Shown here: positions 17,301 through 26,310 of the stretch, piece by piece
Position numbering within the stretch: the stretch's first letter is position 1
How the letters are laid out: each line of letters starts with the position of its first letter
NCBI GenBank assembly: GCA_947177315.1
Contig: CAMWTX010000001.1
Coordinates: 1-42,957 of the forward strand
DNA length: 42,957 bases
Origin: an uncultured Bacteroidales bacterium
GTDB taxonomy: Bacteria > Bacteroidota > Bacteroidia > Bacteroidales > P3
Direction of reading: 5' to 3'
Notes under the pieces: model-generated
Told to the model about the DNA's origin: nothing
Database searches by the model: none
Seen by the model: only the letters and a program-made list of their open reading frames with translations
Program-made: the position numbers and the translations under genes

Positions 17301-17867
17301 GATACCGAAGTCTATTCCAACACCGGCGGCCAGGCTTCCAAATCCACGCCCGTGGGCGCCATCGCGCAGTTTGCCGCCAGCGGCAAGCGCATCCGCAAGA
17401 AAGACCTCGGCGCCATCGCCATGACCTACGGCTACGTGTATGTGGCTCAGGTGGCTATGGGTGCCAACCAGGCGCAATACCTCAAGGCTTTGCGTGAAGC
17501 CGAAGCGCATCAGGGCCCGTCTTTGATCATCGCCTACGCGCCTTGTATCAACCACGGTCTGAAAGCCGGCATGGGTCACAGCCAGATGGAAGAAAAACTG
17601 GCGGTGGAATGCGGTTACTGGCACCTGTGGCGTTACAACCCCGCCTTGGCGGACGCAGGCGAAAACCCGTTCCAGCTCGACAGCAAGGAACCGGATTGGA
17701 GCAAGTTCAAAGACTTCATCAACGGCGAAGTTCGTTTCAACTCCTTGAAGAAACTCTTCCCCGCCGAAGCCGACCAGCTGTTCCAGGCCTGTCAGGACAA
17801 CGCCCAGTGGCGTTACAACCAGTACAAGCGCTTTGCCGTGGAAGACTGGACGAATGCCAAGAAATAG
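14313..17867 (+). CDS. nifJ: Pyruvate:ferredoxin (flavodoxin) oxidoreductase, single-chain
   Basis: Oxidises pyruvate with CoA to acetyl-CoA and CO2, reducing ferredoxin. It is the central fermentative enzyme of strict anaerobes. The 1184 residues contain all domains of the fused enzyme. The N-terminal TPP/pyrimidine-side domain begins at IYPITPSSPMAEHIDEWAS. The CoA-binding and gamma-type domains follow. An inserted 2x[4Fe-4S] ferredoxin domain has CIQCNQCSYVCP near residue 693 and CTGCGNCVDVCP near 749. The C-terminal TPP domain has GACAGCGETPY near 817 (proximal cluster cysteines), GDGWAYDIGYGG near 969 and YSNTGGQASKSTP near 1005. Codon use is strongly biased, as expected for a highly expressed gene. 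It is monocistronic, with its own promoter and a hairpin terminator. No sign of damage. Confidence 0.98.
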   Translation: MAKQKKFMTCDGNEATAHVASMFSEVAAIYPITPSSPMAEHIDEWASQGRTNMFGEKVRVIEMQSEAGAAGAVHGSLQAGALTTTYTASQGLLLMIPNMYKIAGELLPGVFHVSARALASHALSIFGDHQDIYATRQTGFAFLASSSVQECMDLAGVAHLAAIKSRVPFCHFFDGFRTSHEIQKIEAIDMEDLKALVDTDALQAYRDRALNPEHPVTRGTAQNPDVYFQAREACNPYYDAVPDIVNDYMQKISALTGREYKPFTYYGDPNAEYVIVAMGSITDTLIETIDYLAAQGKKNIGLITVHLFRPFSAKYLLNVLPKTAKRLCVLDRSKEPGAAGEALYLDVVEVLSHLANRPEVICGRYGLSSKDTTPAHMLAVIENVQSAKPMNKFTVGIVDDLTHLSLPVLPEINTSPEGTYACKFYGLGADGTVGANKNTIKIIGGTTDKYCQAYFSYDSKKSGGFTCSHLRFGDKKINSPYLVTTPDFVACHVANYIFKYPMLRGLKKGGNFLLNSWWDVEETKKQLPNAMKKYLADNDINFYIINATKIAEEIGLGNRTNTILQSAFFKISGVIPYEKAVDEMKKAIVKSYGKKGENIVNMNFAAVDRGADYVKVEIPADWKNLQDDGKIGKREGVRPDFIKNIVDVVNDQKGDDLPVSAFKDMADGTFPAGCAKYEKRGIASHVPAWDSSKCIQCNQCSYVCPHAAIRPFVMNEKETASLPAGTATIKAIGKEFEGMQFRVQVSVLDCTGCGNCVDVCPAKEKALVMRPLMEQENQAPLWDYMVDNITTKAHLLDVAKSVKNSQFAQPLFEFSGACAGCGETPYIKLITQLFGDRMMVANATGCSSIYSGSFPSSPYCTNSCGCGPAWANSLFEDNAEFGLGMATAVRQMRDRLQMYMNQALEDAKCPENIKELFRFWIENREDAEKTKEVTPKIREALKGTQCPVCKNILDMSQYLIKRSQWIFGGDGWAYDIGYGGLDHVLASGENVNVLVLDTEVYSNTGGQASKSTPVGAIAQFAASGKRIRKKDLGAIAMTYGYVYVAQVAMGANQAQYLKALREAEAHQGPSLIIAYAPCINHGLKAGMGHSQMEEKLAVECGYWHLWRYNPALADAGENPFQLDSKEPDWSKFKDFINGEVRFNSLKKLFPAEADQLFQACQDNAQWRYNQYKRFAVEDWTNAKK

Positions 17868-17900
17868 CATGACCTCCCGCCGGTTCTCCGGCGATAAGGA

Positions 17901-17929
17901 AAAGGCGATCCCTCGGGGTCGCCTTTTTT
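17901..17929 (+). terminator. Intrinsic terminator after nifJ
   Basis: AAGGCGATC and its partner around TCGCCTT form a GC-rich hairpin (AAGGCGA/TCGCCTT plus a wobble pair), directly followed by a run of six T. Confidence 0.8.
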
Positions 17930-17961
17930 GTTCCTGCATAAATCTATTTCAATTAATATCT

Positions 17962-17969
17962 TATATTTG
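17962..17969 (+). promoter_or_regulatory. -7 element upstream of the GLUG/Big2 surface protein
   Basis: TATATTTG fits TAnnTTTG. The -33 element is not clear. Transcription from about 17976 would give a leader of about 100 bases with a small hairpin (TGCCG-GAAAA-CGGCA). Confidence 0.4.
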
Positions 17970-18074
17970 CCGAATGCATATTTGCAAAATGCAAGACCAT
18001 ACCCTGCCGGAAAACGGCATGGAAGGTTTTGCTAACAATAAGTAAACCAACCAACAACCAATAAACTTTATCCA

Positions 18075-21000
18075 ATGAAAAAGATTATTCTCTCTTTATG
18101 CGCAATGCTGACGCTCAGCTTGGCAGGGCATCTTGCAGCGCAAAAAATGTTGATTCCTCCGGGAACCGACCAAGAACAACTGGAATTGCGCCAGATGGCG
18201 GCGTTCCAGGGACAGACCGAGGCGATACCCTATCAGCCGGTAACCGGTTTGTCGGCCTATACCGACCTTTCCAAAAAGATGGATTTTGCGGTCAAGATGC
18301 GTCCTCTTTCCGAAAACGCGGCTTTGCAAAAAGCGTTCAAGGAAAACAAAAAGAAGAATCAGGAAAAGGCATCCACCGCAGACCTTACCATCGACACAAC
18401 CTTGACTGTTGCCTATTGGGGTGTGCTCACCGCCGCCGAAGACGGCAAGCAACTGTTCGTTACCATGGAATATACCTCGCCTTCGTCTTCAAGCTGGTAT
18501 CTCAACGGTGTCACCTACACTTTGTTCGATGAAAACCTCAAGCCAGGCAAGTCGTTTTCGCTCAAGACGTCTGCCAAAACGCAGGACATTACCCTGATGG
18601 CGAACTATTCCACCCGATTCTTCAACTATTCCGCCGCCAAGGAATTCCTGGTGAGCGTGCATAGTTTCGCCGAAGGGCAGAGTGGTCCCGCTTCGTGCCG
18701 GGACACGCTGTTCATCATCGATGAAGACGGAAAAATCCTCCGTAAGTTCGGTCATACGAGCGGTGCTTTATTGCATAGTGTAACCAAAAACGGCTCCACC
18801 GAAAACCGCGTGCAGCTTATCGATGCCTTCTATTCCGATTTGGCGGATACAATGAAGACTTACATCTACAAGGCGATGGATGTGATGCAGGACGATGCGG
18901 AACCCTTGTTCACGTTCAAAATCGTGGAAGACCTGACCACCTATGCCAATGGTGCGCTGGCTGCCTTTACTGAGATAGAGGGTGAGCCTTGCTACGTCAC
19001 CACGCAATACGAAAAACCCTTTGTGGCGGACGATGTTCATGACGAAACGGAAATCATCGTGGAAAAGAACAACCGTTTCGAGGTGTATATCTACGATGTG
19101 GATTTCAATTTGGTCAAGAAAATCACCTTGCCGTTGATCGGTCTGGACGAAAACGAGTTCAGCTTCAGCACGCTGATGTATTTCGGCAAGTACATGATCA
19201 CGCGCCATGTGTTCAATCAAGACGACAAGTATGAGCTTATCTACGCGATGGACCGCTACGATATCAGTTGCGATTGCAACAAAATGCAGTTCTACCTCAT
19301 GGATGAAGACGGCAACATTCTCAAGGAAATTGCCGACGAAGTGGCTTCCGTAACCGAATTGCAGGCCATCATGGGGCAACACGACGAATTTGCGCTCGCC
19401 TTGGGCGATGAAGACGCGGTGACGGGCATCAGTATGCTCGACATCCCTTCGCTGGATATCAATTTCCATTTTCCCGCCCTATATAAGAACGAACTGCTTT
19501 CGATGAGCTTTGAACGTGTTCCGGCAGAGGATGGCGGTTACAACTACGTGTTCGGCCTCGGCCGCGGCGAAAGCGCGGACGGCACGGTGTATGGCGGTAT
19601 CGTGTATTACGACCGTCAGGGCAATGTGGTCAAGCGCCACCGCATCGATTTGGGCGAAGACTGCCTGTTGTTCACGCCCATCATCAACGCTCTTACGATG
19701 AACCCCTATGCGTTCATTCCCGATGAACAGCAGGAATACCTCTACTTTTACCGTTTCAGCAAGGGTGAAGCCGCTGGCCGGGGCTTCGGCATCGCCAACG
19801 AAGAAGAAACGCTCTACAAATGGCAGGACAACGACCGGGACGGCACTTTCTCGAGCGCGGGCGTACTTACCAACGAGGCCGCCACGGAGCTGAAAAACCT
19901 CTATGTTTCCTGGGCGGGAGAAACCGCCACCAAACACGTGTTCTACAAGCTGCCCTTGAGGAATATCGAACTCCGGGGCGAAGGAACGCAGGCCTCACCC
20001 TACATTATCACCACCCCGGGCGAACTCGACATGGTACGGAACTATCCCGAAGCGTGGTTCATCTTGGGCAACGATATCGATATGGCTTCCTTTACGGGTG
20101 TGAACATGAAGGGTTTCAACTCGATTCCGACATTCAAAGGAAACTTTGACGGCAAGGGACACTTTATCGAAAACATTATTATCAACGGAAACGGCATCTT
20201 CAAGAATGTGGAAGGCGGAACCATCGCCAACCTTTCGTTGCGCAACGTGGCGTTTTCTTCCACGGGCCGCGCCGATGTGGGAACGATTGCCGGCTGCCTG
20301 ATGTTGGAAAGCAAGATGACGAACTGCCACGTAGAAAGCGACATTGTCGTGAACAGCGACCGTGTGGGCGGTCTTGCGGGGCAGGCGGTGAACGCTTCGG
20401 TGATTGACCGTTGCAGCTTTACGGGCAATATTTCGGGTTCTTCCGAAAATGTGGGCGGCATTGTGGGCGATATGCGCACGAGCGGCACGGTATACCATTC
20501 CTATGCGAAAGGTTCGGTGTCGGGAAAAGAAAATGTGGGAGGCATTGTGGGTTCGATGCTGAACGGCGCCGTTGTGGAAGACTGCTACTCGACCGCTTCG
20601 GTATATGCCTCGGCCTATGAAGCGGGCGGCATTGTGGGAGAAAATGACGGTGCCCAGGTTCGGCGCACCTACGCCACCGGCAAAGTCGAAGTGGATACTT
20701 TGTTCGAGTCGAAATGGTTCAAGGGCACGGCGGGTGGCATCGCCGGCTTCACCGTACCCAATACTTTCCGCGGTCAGATAAAGTATTCCTTTGCCCTCAA
20801 CGATACCGTTACCGCTCCCTCGGATGCCTACCGTGTGGCGGCAACCGAGTATTATATATCCACCGATACAGTAAAGTCGTTGGATTCCAACTTCGCCTTG
20901 GCTTCGATGAAAATCGGCCCGAAGAATGCCTTGGCTACGGTAAACAATGATTCTTGTGTTATGGACAGGAATCATGGGGAGTCGGGTTCGTTGGAAACCT

Positions 21001-22100
21001 TCAACCATGCGTTCTACGAAAAATATACTTGGCAGTTCGGAAACAATGCCTCCGCTCCCTGGCAGATGACGGGAAACAAGCCCACACTGTGGTGGGAAAC
21101 GCTCGTGCGCGGCGTCAACCTTTCTTCCCGCCGTGTCACGGTGGCCAAAGGAGGTTCGGTTACGCTCACGGCCAACATTATTCCGGCCGATGCCGGAAAC
21201 AAGACTTTGGTCTGGACTTCCGACGCTCCGCAGGTAGCTATGGTGAACCAGCAAGGAGTGGTTACCGGCAACACGGCCGGCAAAGCGGTCGTTACCGTAT
21301 CGACGCCGGACGGGCTCTACGCTGCTTCTTGTGAAGTAACCGTAATCATTGCCGTGGAACAGGTAATCTTTCCCCAAAAGGAAATGACGGTTCCCGTCGG
21401 TTATACGGTTCCGCTTTCGGTTACCGTTTTGCCTGAAAACGCCACCGACAAGACCGTGCTTTACCAATCGTTGAATCCCGCCATCGCGATTACGGGCGGT
21501 CCTGCTGTGTATGGCGTGGAAGTGGGCAGAACCCAAATCGTGGCGATGTCTGAACAGAGCGGTGTTTCCGATACCTGTACGGTTTATGTGGAAGTGCCCA
21601 TCACCGGTATCGTGCTGAACGAAAGCAACATCACGATGGATAAGAAAACGCCTGTCTTCCAGCTTACGGCTACCGTTTACCCGGAAGAAGCCGCAAACAG
21701 CCGTCTGTTGTGGAAGACCGCCGACAAGAAGGTGGCCTATGTTACCCAAACGGGCGAGGTTCATGCCCAGGACAAGGGCGAAACGATGATTACCGTAAGC
21801 TCGTGGGATGAAAAGGTTTCCGCCCTGTGTTTCGTAACTGTTACCGAACCGGTGGCGAACGAGAACGGAATGCGCAACATGATTACTGCCTGTGCCATGA
21901 ACGATGAAATCGTGGTTACCGCCACCTGCGGTATGGAATGGATTAAACTTTACAACCTTTCGGGTCAATGTGTGGCCAGCCGTACCGGTATCGCTGCGGA
22001 CAAGGTTACGGTGGATGCGGCCAAGATGCCGCAAGGCCTCTATCTGATACAGATTGGTCTTGCCGGCGGAAAGACCGCCACGACCAAGGTGATGAGGTAA
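18075..22100 (+). CDS. Secreted T9SS surface protein with GLUG and Big2-like repeats
   Basis: A 1341-residue exported protein. A signal peptide covers residues 1-22. Residues ~25-630 form a large unassigned region with beta-strand character. At ~636-870 there is a run of GLUG-type repeats (VGGLAGQAVNAS, VGGIVGDMRTSG, VGGIVGSMLNGA, AGGIVGENDGAQ), which build beta-solenoids. At ~1010-1260 there are three bacterial Ig-like Big2-type domains (for example VTLTANIIPADAG with VTGNTAGKAVVTV). The last ~70 residues fit a T9SS type A sorting domain (IKLYNLSGQC, GLYLIQIG, TTKVMR). A cell-surface adhesin or scaffold is the likely role. It has its own promoter and a strong terminator, so it is transcribed alone. 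Confidence 0.88.
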   Translation: MKKIILSLCAMLTLSLAGHLAAQKMLIPPGTDQEQLELRQMAAFQGQTEAIPYQPVTGLSAYTDLSKKMDFAVKMRPLSENAALQKAFKENKKKNQEKASTADLTIDTTLTVAYWGVLTAAEDGKQLFVTMEYTSPSSSSWYLNGVTYTLFDENLKPGKSFSLKTSAKTQDITLMANYSTRFFNYSAAKEFLVSVHSFAEGQSGPASCRDTLFIIDEDGKILRKFGHTSGALLHSVTKNGSTENRVQLIDAFYSDLADTMKTYIYKAMDVMQDDAEPLFTFKIVEDLTTYANGALAAFTEIEGEPCYVTTQYEKPFVADDVHDETEIIVEKNNRFEVYIYDVDFNLVKKITLPLIGLDENEFSFSTLMYFGKYMITRHVFNQDDKYELIYAMDRYDISCDCNKMQFYLMDEDGNILKEIADEVASVTELQAIMGQHDEFALALGDEDAVTGISMLDIPSLDINFHFPALYKNELLSMSFERVPAEDGGYNYVFGLGRGESADGTVYGGIVYYDRQGNVVKRHRIDLGEDCLLFTPIINALTMNPYAFIPDEQQEYLYFYRFSKGEAAGRGFGIANEEETLYKWQDNDRDGTFSSAGVLTNEAATELKNLYVSWAGETATKHVFYKLPLRNIELRGEGTQASPYIITTPGELDMVRNYPEAWFILGNDIDMASFTGVNMKGFNSIPTFKGNFDGKGHFIENIIINGNGIFKNVEGGTIANLSLRNVAFSSTGRADVGTIAGCLMLESKMTNCHVESDIVVNSDRVGGLAGQAVNASVIDRCSFTGNISGSSENVGGIVGDMRTSGTVYHSYAKGSVSGKENVGGIVGSMLNGAVVEDCYSTASVYASAYEAGGIVGENDGAQVRRTYATGKVEVDTLFESKWFKGTAGGIAGFTVPNTFRGQIKYSFALNDTVTAPSDAYRVAATEYYISTDTVKSLDSNFALASMKIGPKNALATVNNDSCVMDRNHGESGSLETFNHAFYEKYTWQFGNNASAPWQMTGNKPTLWWETLVRGVNLSSRRVTVAKGGSVTLTANIIPADAGNKTLVWTSDAPQVAMVNQQGVVTGNTAGKAVVTVSTPDGLYAASCEVTVIIAVEQVIFPQKEMTVPVGYTVPLSVTVLPENATDKTVLYQSLNPAIAITGGPAVYGVEVGRTQIVAMSEQSGVSDTCTVYVEVPITGIVLNESNITMDKKTPVFQLTATVYPEEAANSRLLWKTADKKVAYVTQTGEVHAQDKGETMITVSSWDEKVSALCFVTVTEPVANENGMRNMITACAMNDEIVVTATCGMEWIKLYNLSGQCVASRTGIAADKVTVDAAKMPQGLYLIQIGLAGGKTATTKVMR

Positions 22101-22121
22101 CAGCCTCATGCCGGATAGAGG

Positions 22122-22160
22122 AAGCGCCCTTCGGAATTTTCCGAAGGGCGCTTTTTTTTG
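22122..22160 (+). terminator. Strong intrinsic terminator
   Basis: A perfect 13-bp stem (AAGCGCCCTTCGG with CCGAAGGGCGCTT) around the loop AATTTT, followed by a T-run. It ends the GLUG/Big2 gene. Confidence 0.93.
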
Positions 22161-22232
22161 CCCGCCGCGTGGAAATCACGGGGTTTGCCGGCGGCATCGT
22201 CGATAAAAAAGACCCTGTTTACAAAAAATGAA

Positions 22233-22240
22233 TATATTTG
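22233..22240 (+). promoter_or_regulatory. -7 element of the TPR/HTH regulator gene
   Basis: TATATTTG fits TAnnTTTG. The -33 element is weak. The implied start near 22247 gives a very short leader of about 14 bases before the ATG at 22261. Confidence 0.4.
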
Positions 22241-22260
22241 CTTGGAAAAGAAGCTGAAAA

Positions 22261-24063
22261 ATGCTGTTGAAATGTAATGTGAAAGCCGTCAGGAATCTAT
22301 TTATCTCTTTGATAAACAGGAGTTTTTGTAAAACTCTTGTGTTCGTTTTGCTGGCTTTCGGCGGCAGGTCTTTCGCCGAGGGGACAGACAGTCTTCCGTT
22401 TTTCGACCGGATGCTTTCTTTCCAGAGCGGTCTGTCGGTTCAGGAGCAAATTTTAATTACCAAACAAGCAGAAAAATACGCGCAAAAGAAAGGGGATGTT
22501 TACAAGAGTTTCGCCTATGCCGCCCAACGGGGATCCCTGTATTTCTCGGCCGACAACGGCGATTCGTGCCTGTTGGTTTATTCGGCCCTGATTCCCGGCA
22601 TTGAAAAGCAGGTGGAACAGACCGGAGAGGAACGTTGGAAGGTACTCTTGGTGGAATGTTATTCGGATATCGCCCTAAGTTTGATGTTCAAGGAACAGAG
22701 CGACTCGGCGATGCTTATCTACCAGGGGCTTCTGCTCCGTTTCGAAAAAGATTCCATTCCGCAGGTAAACGCCAAGTGCCTTAACGGTATCGGGGTGGTG
22801 TTCGCCTACCGCAAACTGTTCGACCTGGCGGAAAAAAACATGCTTTCGGCTTTGGAACAATATGCCTTGGTGAACAATATGCGCGGCATTTTTGCCGTAA
22901 GTTCCAATATGGTGGCGCTTTTCCAGTCGCAGGGATTGTTTGAGGAAGCCTTGCCGTACGGCATACGCGCCTACCGTATCGCCCATTCCGAGAATTATAA
23001 CGGGCAGGAGCTTATCTACGCTTCGCTGGCGATGGGTTCCATCTATTCGGGCTTGATGCGGTACGATATCGCCCTGCCTTATTTCGAGGAGGCGGTAAAG
23101 TTGGCGCGGGAAAAGGAATTTACACATATGGAGGGTTTTGCCGAAGCCTCTTATGCCAGGAATCTTTTCCATTTGGGGCAATATGCACAGGCGCGCCAGG
23201 TGGCGGAGGATGCCTTGCGGCAGATAAAGGACAAGAAAAAATACGACCTGCAGGTGGATTTGCTGCATCTGTTGAGCCAGGTGGCGGAGAAGCAGAACGA
23301 TGTGGGTTCGGCCTTGCGTTACTTGAAGGAATATATCGTGGTGCGCGATTCGCAGATGGCGTTGGAAAATATGCGGCAACTGTTGGGCGTTCAATACCGT
23401 TACGACAATTACCGTCTGGAACAGGAAGCACGCAACGATGCCAACGAACTTCATTTGGCAACCATGCGCGCCCGGAACCGCGTGCTGTGGATTATTGTGC
23501 TGGCGGTAAGCGTGGCGTTGATGATAACGGTGATAGGTTTTCTTTTCAAACGGCTGGTGCAGTTCCGCCGGTCGGAGGAAATCATCAAGGCGGAATCCCG
23601 CCGGCAGATAAAGACCGTGGAAGAACAGATAGAAGTAAAAAACAAAGAGTTGGCTACAAATGCCTTGCAATTTTTGAGGCTCAGGAATCTACAGGATTCC
23701 ATCATGAAAGAGCTGCGGCAGCTCAAGACGGCCTTTACGCTGCGGGGCAAGGAAAAACGGCAGGTGTGCGACATCGAGGAACTTGCCAAGCAGATAGCTT
23801 CCGAACGGGAATGGAAAGATTTTCAACTTTATTTCGAGCAGGTGGACAAGGAGTTTTTCCGCAAGCTCTCCGAGCGTTATCCCGACCTTACCTCCAACGA
23901 AAAACATCTGTGCGTGCTGTTCAAGTTAGGATTGACCAACAAGGACGTGGCGAGCCTTACGGGTCGTTCCCTGCAATCCATCGGCATGGCCAAATTCAGG
24001 CTCAAATCAAAGCTGCAGGCCGACAATAGCGAGGAACTGAGCCAATTTCTCAACTCGTTGTAG
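22261..24063 (+). CDS. Membrane-anchored TPR protein with C-terminal LuxR-like HTH
   Basis: A 600-residue protein. The N-terminal hydrophobic segment (~24-40) is a signal peptide or anchor. Residues ~60-400 form TPR-like helical repeats (for example DIALPYFEEAVKLAREKEF and YAQARQVAEDALRQIKDKK). One strong transmembrane helix lies at about 408-429 (VLWIIVLAVSVALMITVIGF). It is followed by a charged coiled coil (~440-500) and a helix-turn-helix at ~543-587 (LTSNEKHLCVLFKLGLTNKD...SLQSIGMAKFRLKSKL). This is a known Bacteroidetes architecture: a periplasmic TPR sensor joined to a cytoplasmic DNA-binding domain, with no kinase or receiver. Its targets are unknown; adjacent T9SS cargo genes are candidates. 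Confidence 0.85.
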   Translation: MLLKCNVKAVRNLFISLINRSFCKTLVFVLLAFGGRSFAEGTDSLPFFDRMLSFQSGLSVQEQILITKQAEKYAQKKGDVYKSFAYAAQRGSLYFSADNGDSCLLVYSALIPGIEKQVEQTGEERWKVLLVECYSDIALSLMFKEQSDSAMLIYQGLLLRFEKDSIPQVNAKCLNGIGVVFAYRKLFDLAEKNMLSALEQYALVNNMRGIFAVSSNMVALFQSQGLFEEALPYGIRAYRIAHSENYNGQELIYASLAMGSIYSGLMRYDIALPYFEEAVKLAREKEFTHMEGFAEASYARNLFHLGQYAQARQVAEDALRQIKDKKKYDLQVDLLHLLSQVAEKQNDVGSALRYLKEYIVVRDSQMALENMRQLLGVQYRYDNYRLEQEARNDANELHLATMRARNRVLWIIVLAVSVALMITVIGFLFKRLVQFRRSEEIIKAESRRQIKTVEEQIEVKNKELATNALQFLRLRNLQDSIMKELRQLKTAFTLRGKEKRQVCDIEELAKQIASEREWKDFQLYFEQVDKEFFRKLSERYPDLTSNEKHLCVLFKLGLTNKDVASLTGRSLQSIGMAKFRLKSKLQADNSEELSQFLNSL

Positions 24064-24089
24064 AAAACGCCGCAGAACCCCTGTAAACG

Positions 24090-24127
24090 AAAAACGCCGG
24101 AACAGAATCACTGTCCCGGCGTTTTTT
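24090..24127. terminator. Terminator between convergent genes
   Basis: AAAACGCCGGAACAG pairs with CTGTCCCGGCGTTTT with one mismatch, followed by a T-run on the plus strand; the A-run on the left gives a T-run on the minus strand. It can serve both the TPR/HTH gene and the protease gene. Confidence 0.85.
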
Positions 24128-24145
24128 TATGGCGATATTCCGTTT

Positions 24146-26308
24146 TTAAATCTTGGCTATCTTGATTATCTGCCAGCCGTTGGCGGTGAGAATCTTGGCG
24201 ATATAGGCGCCCGGCGACAGATTTTCGATATTGATTTCCTGTTTCTGCACGCCTTGGGCAAAGTGCTGCGCCAGTACCCGCTGCCCGTTGGAGGCATAGA
24301 GTTCCACCGTGTAGAAATCGGAACCGCAGCCGTCAACGGTAATCCTGCCGTTGGCGGGGTTGGGATAGACCCGCAGCGCGGAAGCCGTTTCCAGCGGTTC
24401 GGCCGCCACCGTGGGGCTGCCTGTGAACACCGCCTCAATCTGGGTTTCGGCGGTTACGGTGTATTCCAGGAGCGTATCCCTGCCGAGGCTCTTGTCGTAT
24501 TCCATCCAGCGGGAAAACGTGCAGCCCGGTGCAGGGTGGGCGACAAGCACTATTTTTTCGTCTTTCAGGAAAGCGCCGGCGCCTTCCACCCTGCCGCAGC
24601 CTTCGGGGCGGAGGGTCGTTTCCACCTTGTACAGTTCGGGAACATTCAGGTCTGTGCCGGTACGGAGCGAAGTGTCGCCTTCATACAGGGCGCGAACCCC
24701 GAAACGGTATATCCGGCTCATTTTCGTTATCCCGTGCCGGTATTCGGTTTCTTCGGTTTCTCCCACCAACACGTTATCGACAAAAACCTGATACGAAACC
24801 ACTTTTTGGTCGGTCTGGGGCTTCTGCCAGGAGAGTTTTACCTGCAGGTTATCCCGTTCCGCCCGGAGCGATTCGGGTCGAGGAACACGGTTTTTAGACA
24901 CGACCCGGAGCGCGGCGTCGGCGTCGATGATACCCGAATTGGCGCAGATGTTCTTGTTGTTGCTTTCATCGATGCTTTGCGCCGAAGACATCAATATATC
25001 GCGCATCAGGTAGGAATCGAGCGTGGAATCGACCGAAAGCAGCAGCCCGCAGAGCCCGCTCACGATGGGGGTCGCCATCGAAGTGCCATACATGCCGTCG
25101 TAGTATTGTCCCGTCAGTTCGGAATGTCCGCTTGTGCGGTATTTCTGCGAGGTGCAATAGGTGGAACTGAGGATGCAGTCTTGAGATTCTTCGTTGTTTC
25201 TGTTCATCATGAAGCCGCCCGGGGAGGCCACCGTTACCCATTCGCCGAAATTGGAGAAAGAGGAAATCTGGCGGTTGTCGTTGACGGAAGCCACCGAAAT
25301 GACCCCCGGCAGGTAGCCCGGATACATCGGGCTGTCTTTGTAACGGTCGTTGCCCGCCGCCGCCACGACAACAATGCCGTTGTCGATGCAGGACTGCACG
25401 ATGGCGCGGTCTGTCTCGGTAATCATATACCGGCCCCATGAAAGACTGATCACTTTGGCGCCGTGTTCGGCCGCCCAGCTGATGCCGGTAAAACCGTTGT
25501 CCATCGCCAGACCCGAAGGATCCGTTCCGGGGCAGGAAACGCCCATAAGCGTGATGCCCGAACCGATGGAGGCGATGCCGATGCCGTTGCCGCGGATGGC
25601 GCCCACCGCACCGGCAGTATGTGTGCCATGCGACCAATTATAAGAGGGACAGTTGATTACATTTGGACATTGGGGATCTTGCGGAACATCGGAAGGAGGG
25701 GCGGAATTGCCGGTCTGTCCGGTTCTTACATTATACTGGTTTTCGGGAGCGATGCCCAGATCGGGGTGGTTGCCCCAAATGGCGTTATCCACCACCGCCA
25801 CCTTGATGTTCGCCTGTCCGGTCTGTTGCGCCCAGGCTTCTTCCGCATGAATCAGCTTGAGATGCCAGGAACCGTAACCGGTTTGGTACAGAGGGTCTGT
25901 GCCTTCTTCGGCTTTCGGAGCGGGCGTTTCGGCCATCTGCCCCTGCACGTAATAGACGGGAATCCTTTCCACCAGTTCGATACGGCTGTCCTGTCGCAGT
26001 TGGCGAACCAGTTCTTCGGCCTTGGCCGTGCTGTCGAACTTTAACTCGAATGTGCGTTCCAGCACAGGTTCTCCCAAGGTGCGCATACAGAACATGGTCT
26101 GATGCAGACCGTAGGCTTTCTGCAATTTTTGAAGGGATGCCTCTTTCTCGATGGCGGCAAAGCGGCTGTTGTTGGCCGTTTTGGGGCTTGCCAAAGCCTT
26201 GAAACGCACGTAAACGGCGTTTTCCACATAATCGGCATTCTGCGCCACGGCTTGCGGAAGGGTCATCGCGGCACAGAACAGGAGGCAGGATAAAAGTTTT
26301 GTCTTCAT
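24146..26308 (-). CDS. Secreted subtilisin-like serine protease (S8) with T9SS sorting domain
   Basis: A 720-residue exported protease. A signal peptide covers ~1-22. An N-terminal prodomain-like region (~25-125) precedes the S8 domain. The catalytic triad is visible: Asp174 in VAVVDNA, His227 in SHGTHTAG, Ser410 in GTSMATP. An FN3-like domain follows (~475-565). Next comes a beta-rich segment containing CTFSRWMEYD, then a T9SS type A tail from ~645 (LRVYPNPANGRITVDG, ending IIKIAKI). A secreted or surface-attached protease is expected. Its ATG is 2 bases after the stop of the upstream Omp28-like gene, so it is the last gene of a three-gene operon. Confidence 0.93.
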   Translation of the reverse strand: MKTKLLSCLLFCAAMTLPQAVAQNADYVENAVYVRFKALASPKTANNSRFAAIEKEASLQKLQKAYGLHQTMFCMRTLGEPVLERTFELKFDSTAKAEELVRQLRQDSRIELVERIPVYYVQGQMAETPAPKAEEGTDPLYQTGYGSWHLKLIHAEEAWAQQTGQANIKVAVVDNAIWGNHPDLGIAPENQYNVRTGQTGNSAPPSDVPQDPQCPNVINCPSYNWSHGTHTAGAVGAIRGNGIGIASIGSGITLMGVSCPGTDPSGLAMDNGFTGISWAAEHGAKVISLSWGRYMITETDRAIVQSCIDNGIVVVAAAGNDRYKDSPMYPGYLPGVISVASVNDNRQISSFSNFGEWVTVASPGGFMMNRNNEESQDCILSSTYCTSQKYRTSGHSELTGQYYDGMYGTSMATPIVSGLCGLLLSVDSTLDSYLMRDILMSSAQSIDESNNKNICANSGIIDADAALRVVSKNRVPRPESLRAERDNLQVKLSWQKPQTDQKVVSYQVFVDNVLVGETEETEYRHGITKMSRIYRFGVRALYEGDTSLRTGTDLNVPELYKVETTLRPEGCGRVEGAGAFLKDEKIVLVAHPAPGCTFSRWMEYDKSLGRDTLLEYTVTAETQIEAVFTGSPTVAAEPLETASALRVYPNPANGRITVDGCGSDFYTVELYASNGQRVLAQHFAQGVQKQEINIENLSPGAYIAKILTANGWQIIKIAKI

Positions 26309-26310
26309 GG

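Noticed and set aside
14418..17939. A 1173-codon open frame on the minus strand opposite nifJ
   Set aside because: It is the shadow of nifJ. Strong codon bias in nifJ avoids codons that would give stops in the antisense frame. The translation is rich in His/Arg/Val/Gly, has no recognisable domain, and nifJ is certain.
18391..22100. Repeats in the large surface gene considered as DNA tandem repeats or CRISPR
   Set aside because: The similarity is at protein level (GLUG and Big2 domains); there are no regularly spaced identical DNA repeats. No CRISPR array was seen anywhere in the window.
19995..22109. A 704-codon open frame on the minus strand opposite the GLUG/Big2 gene
   Set aside because: Composition (His, Arg, Asn, Gly rich) and lack of domains mark it as an antisense shadow of the T9SS protein.
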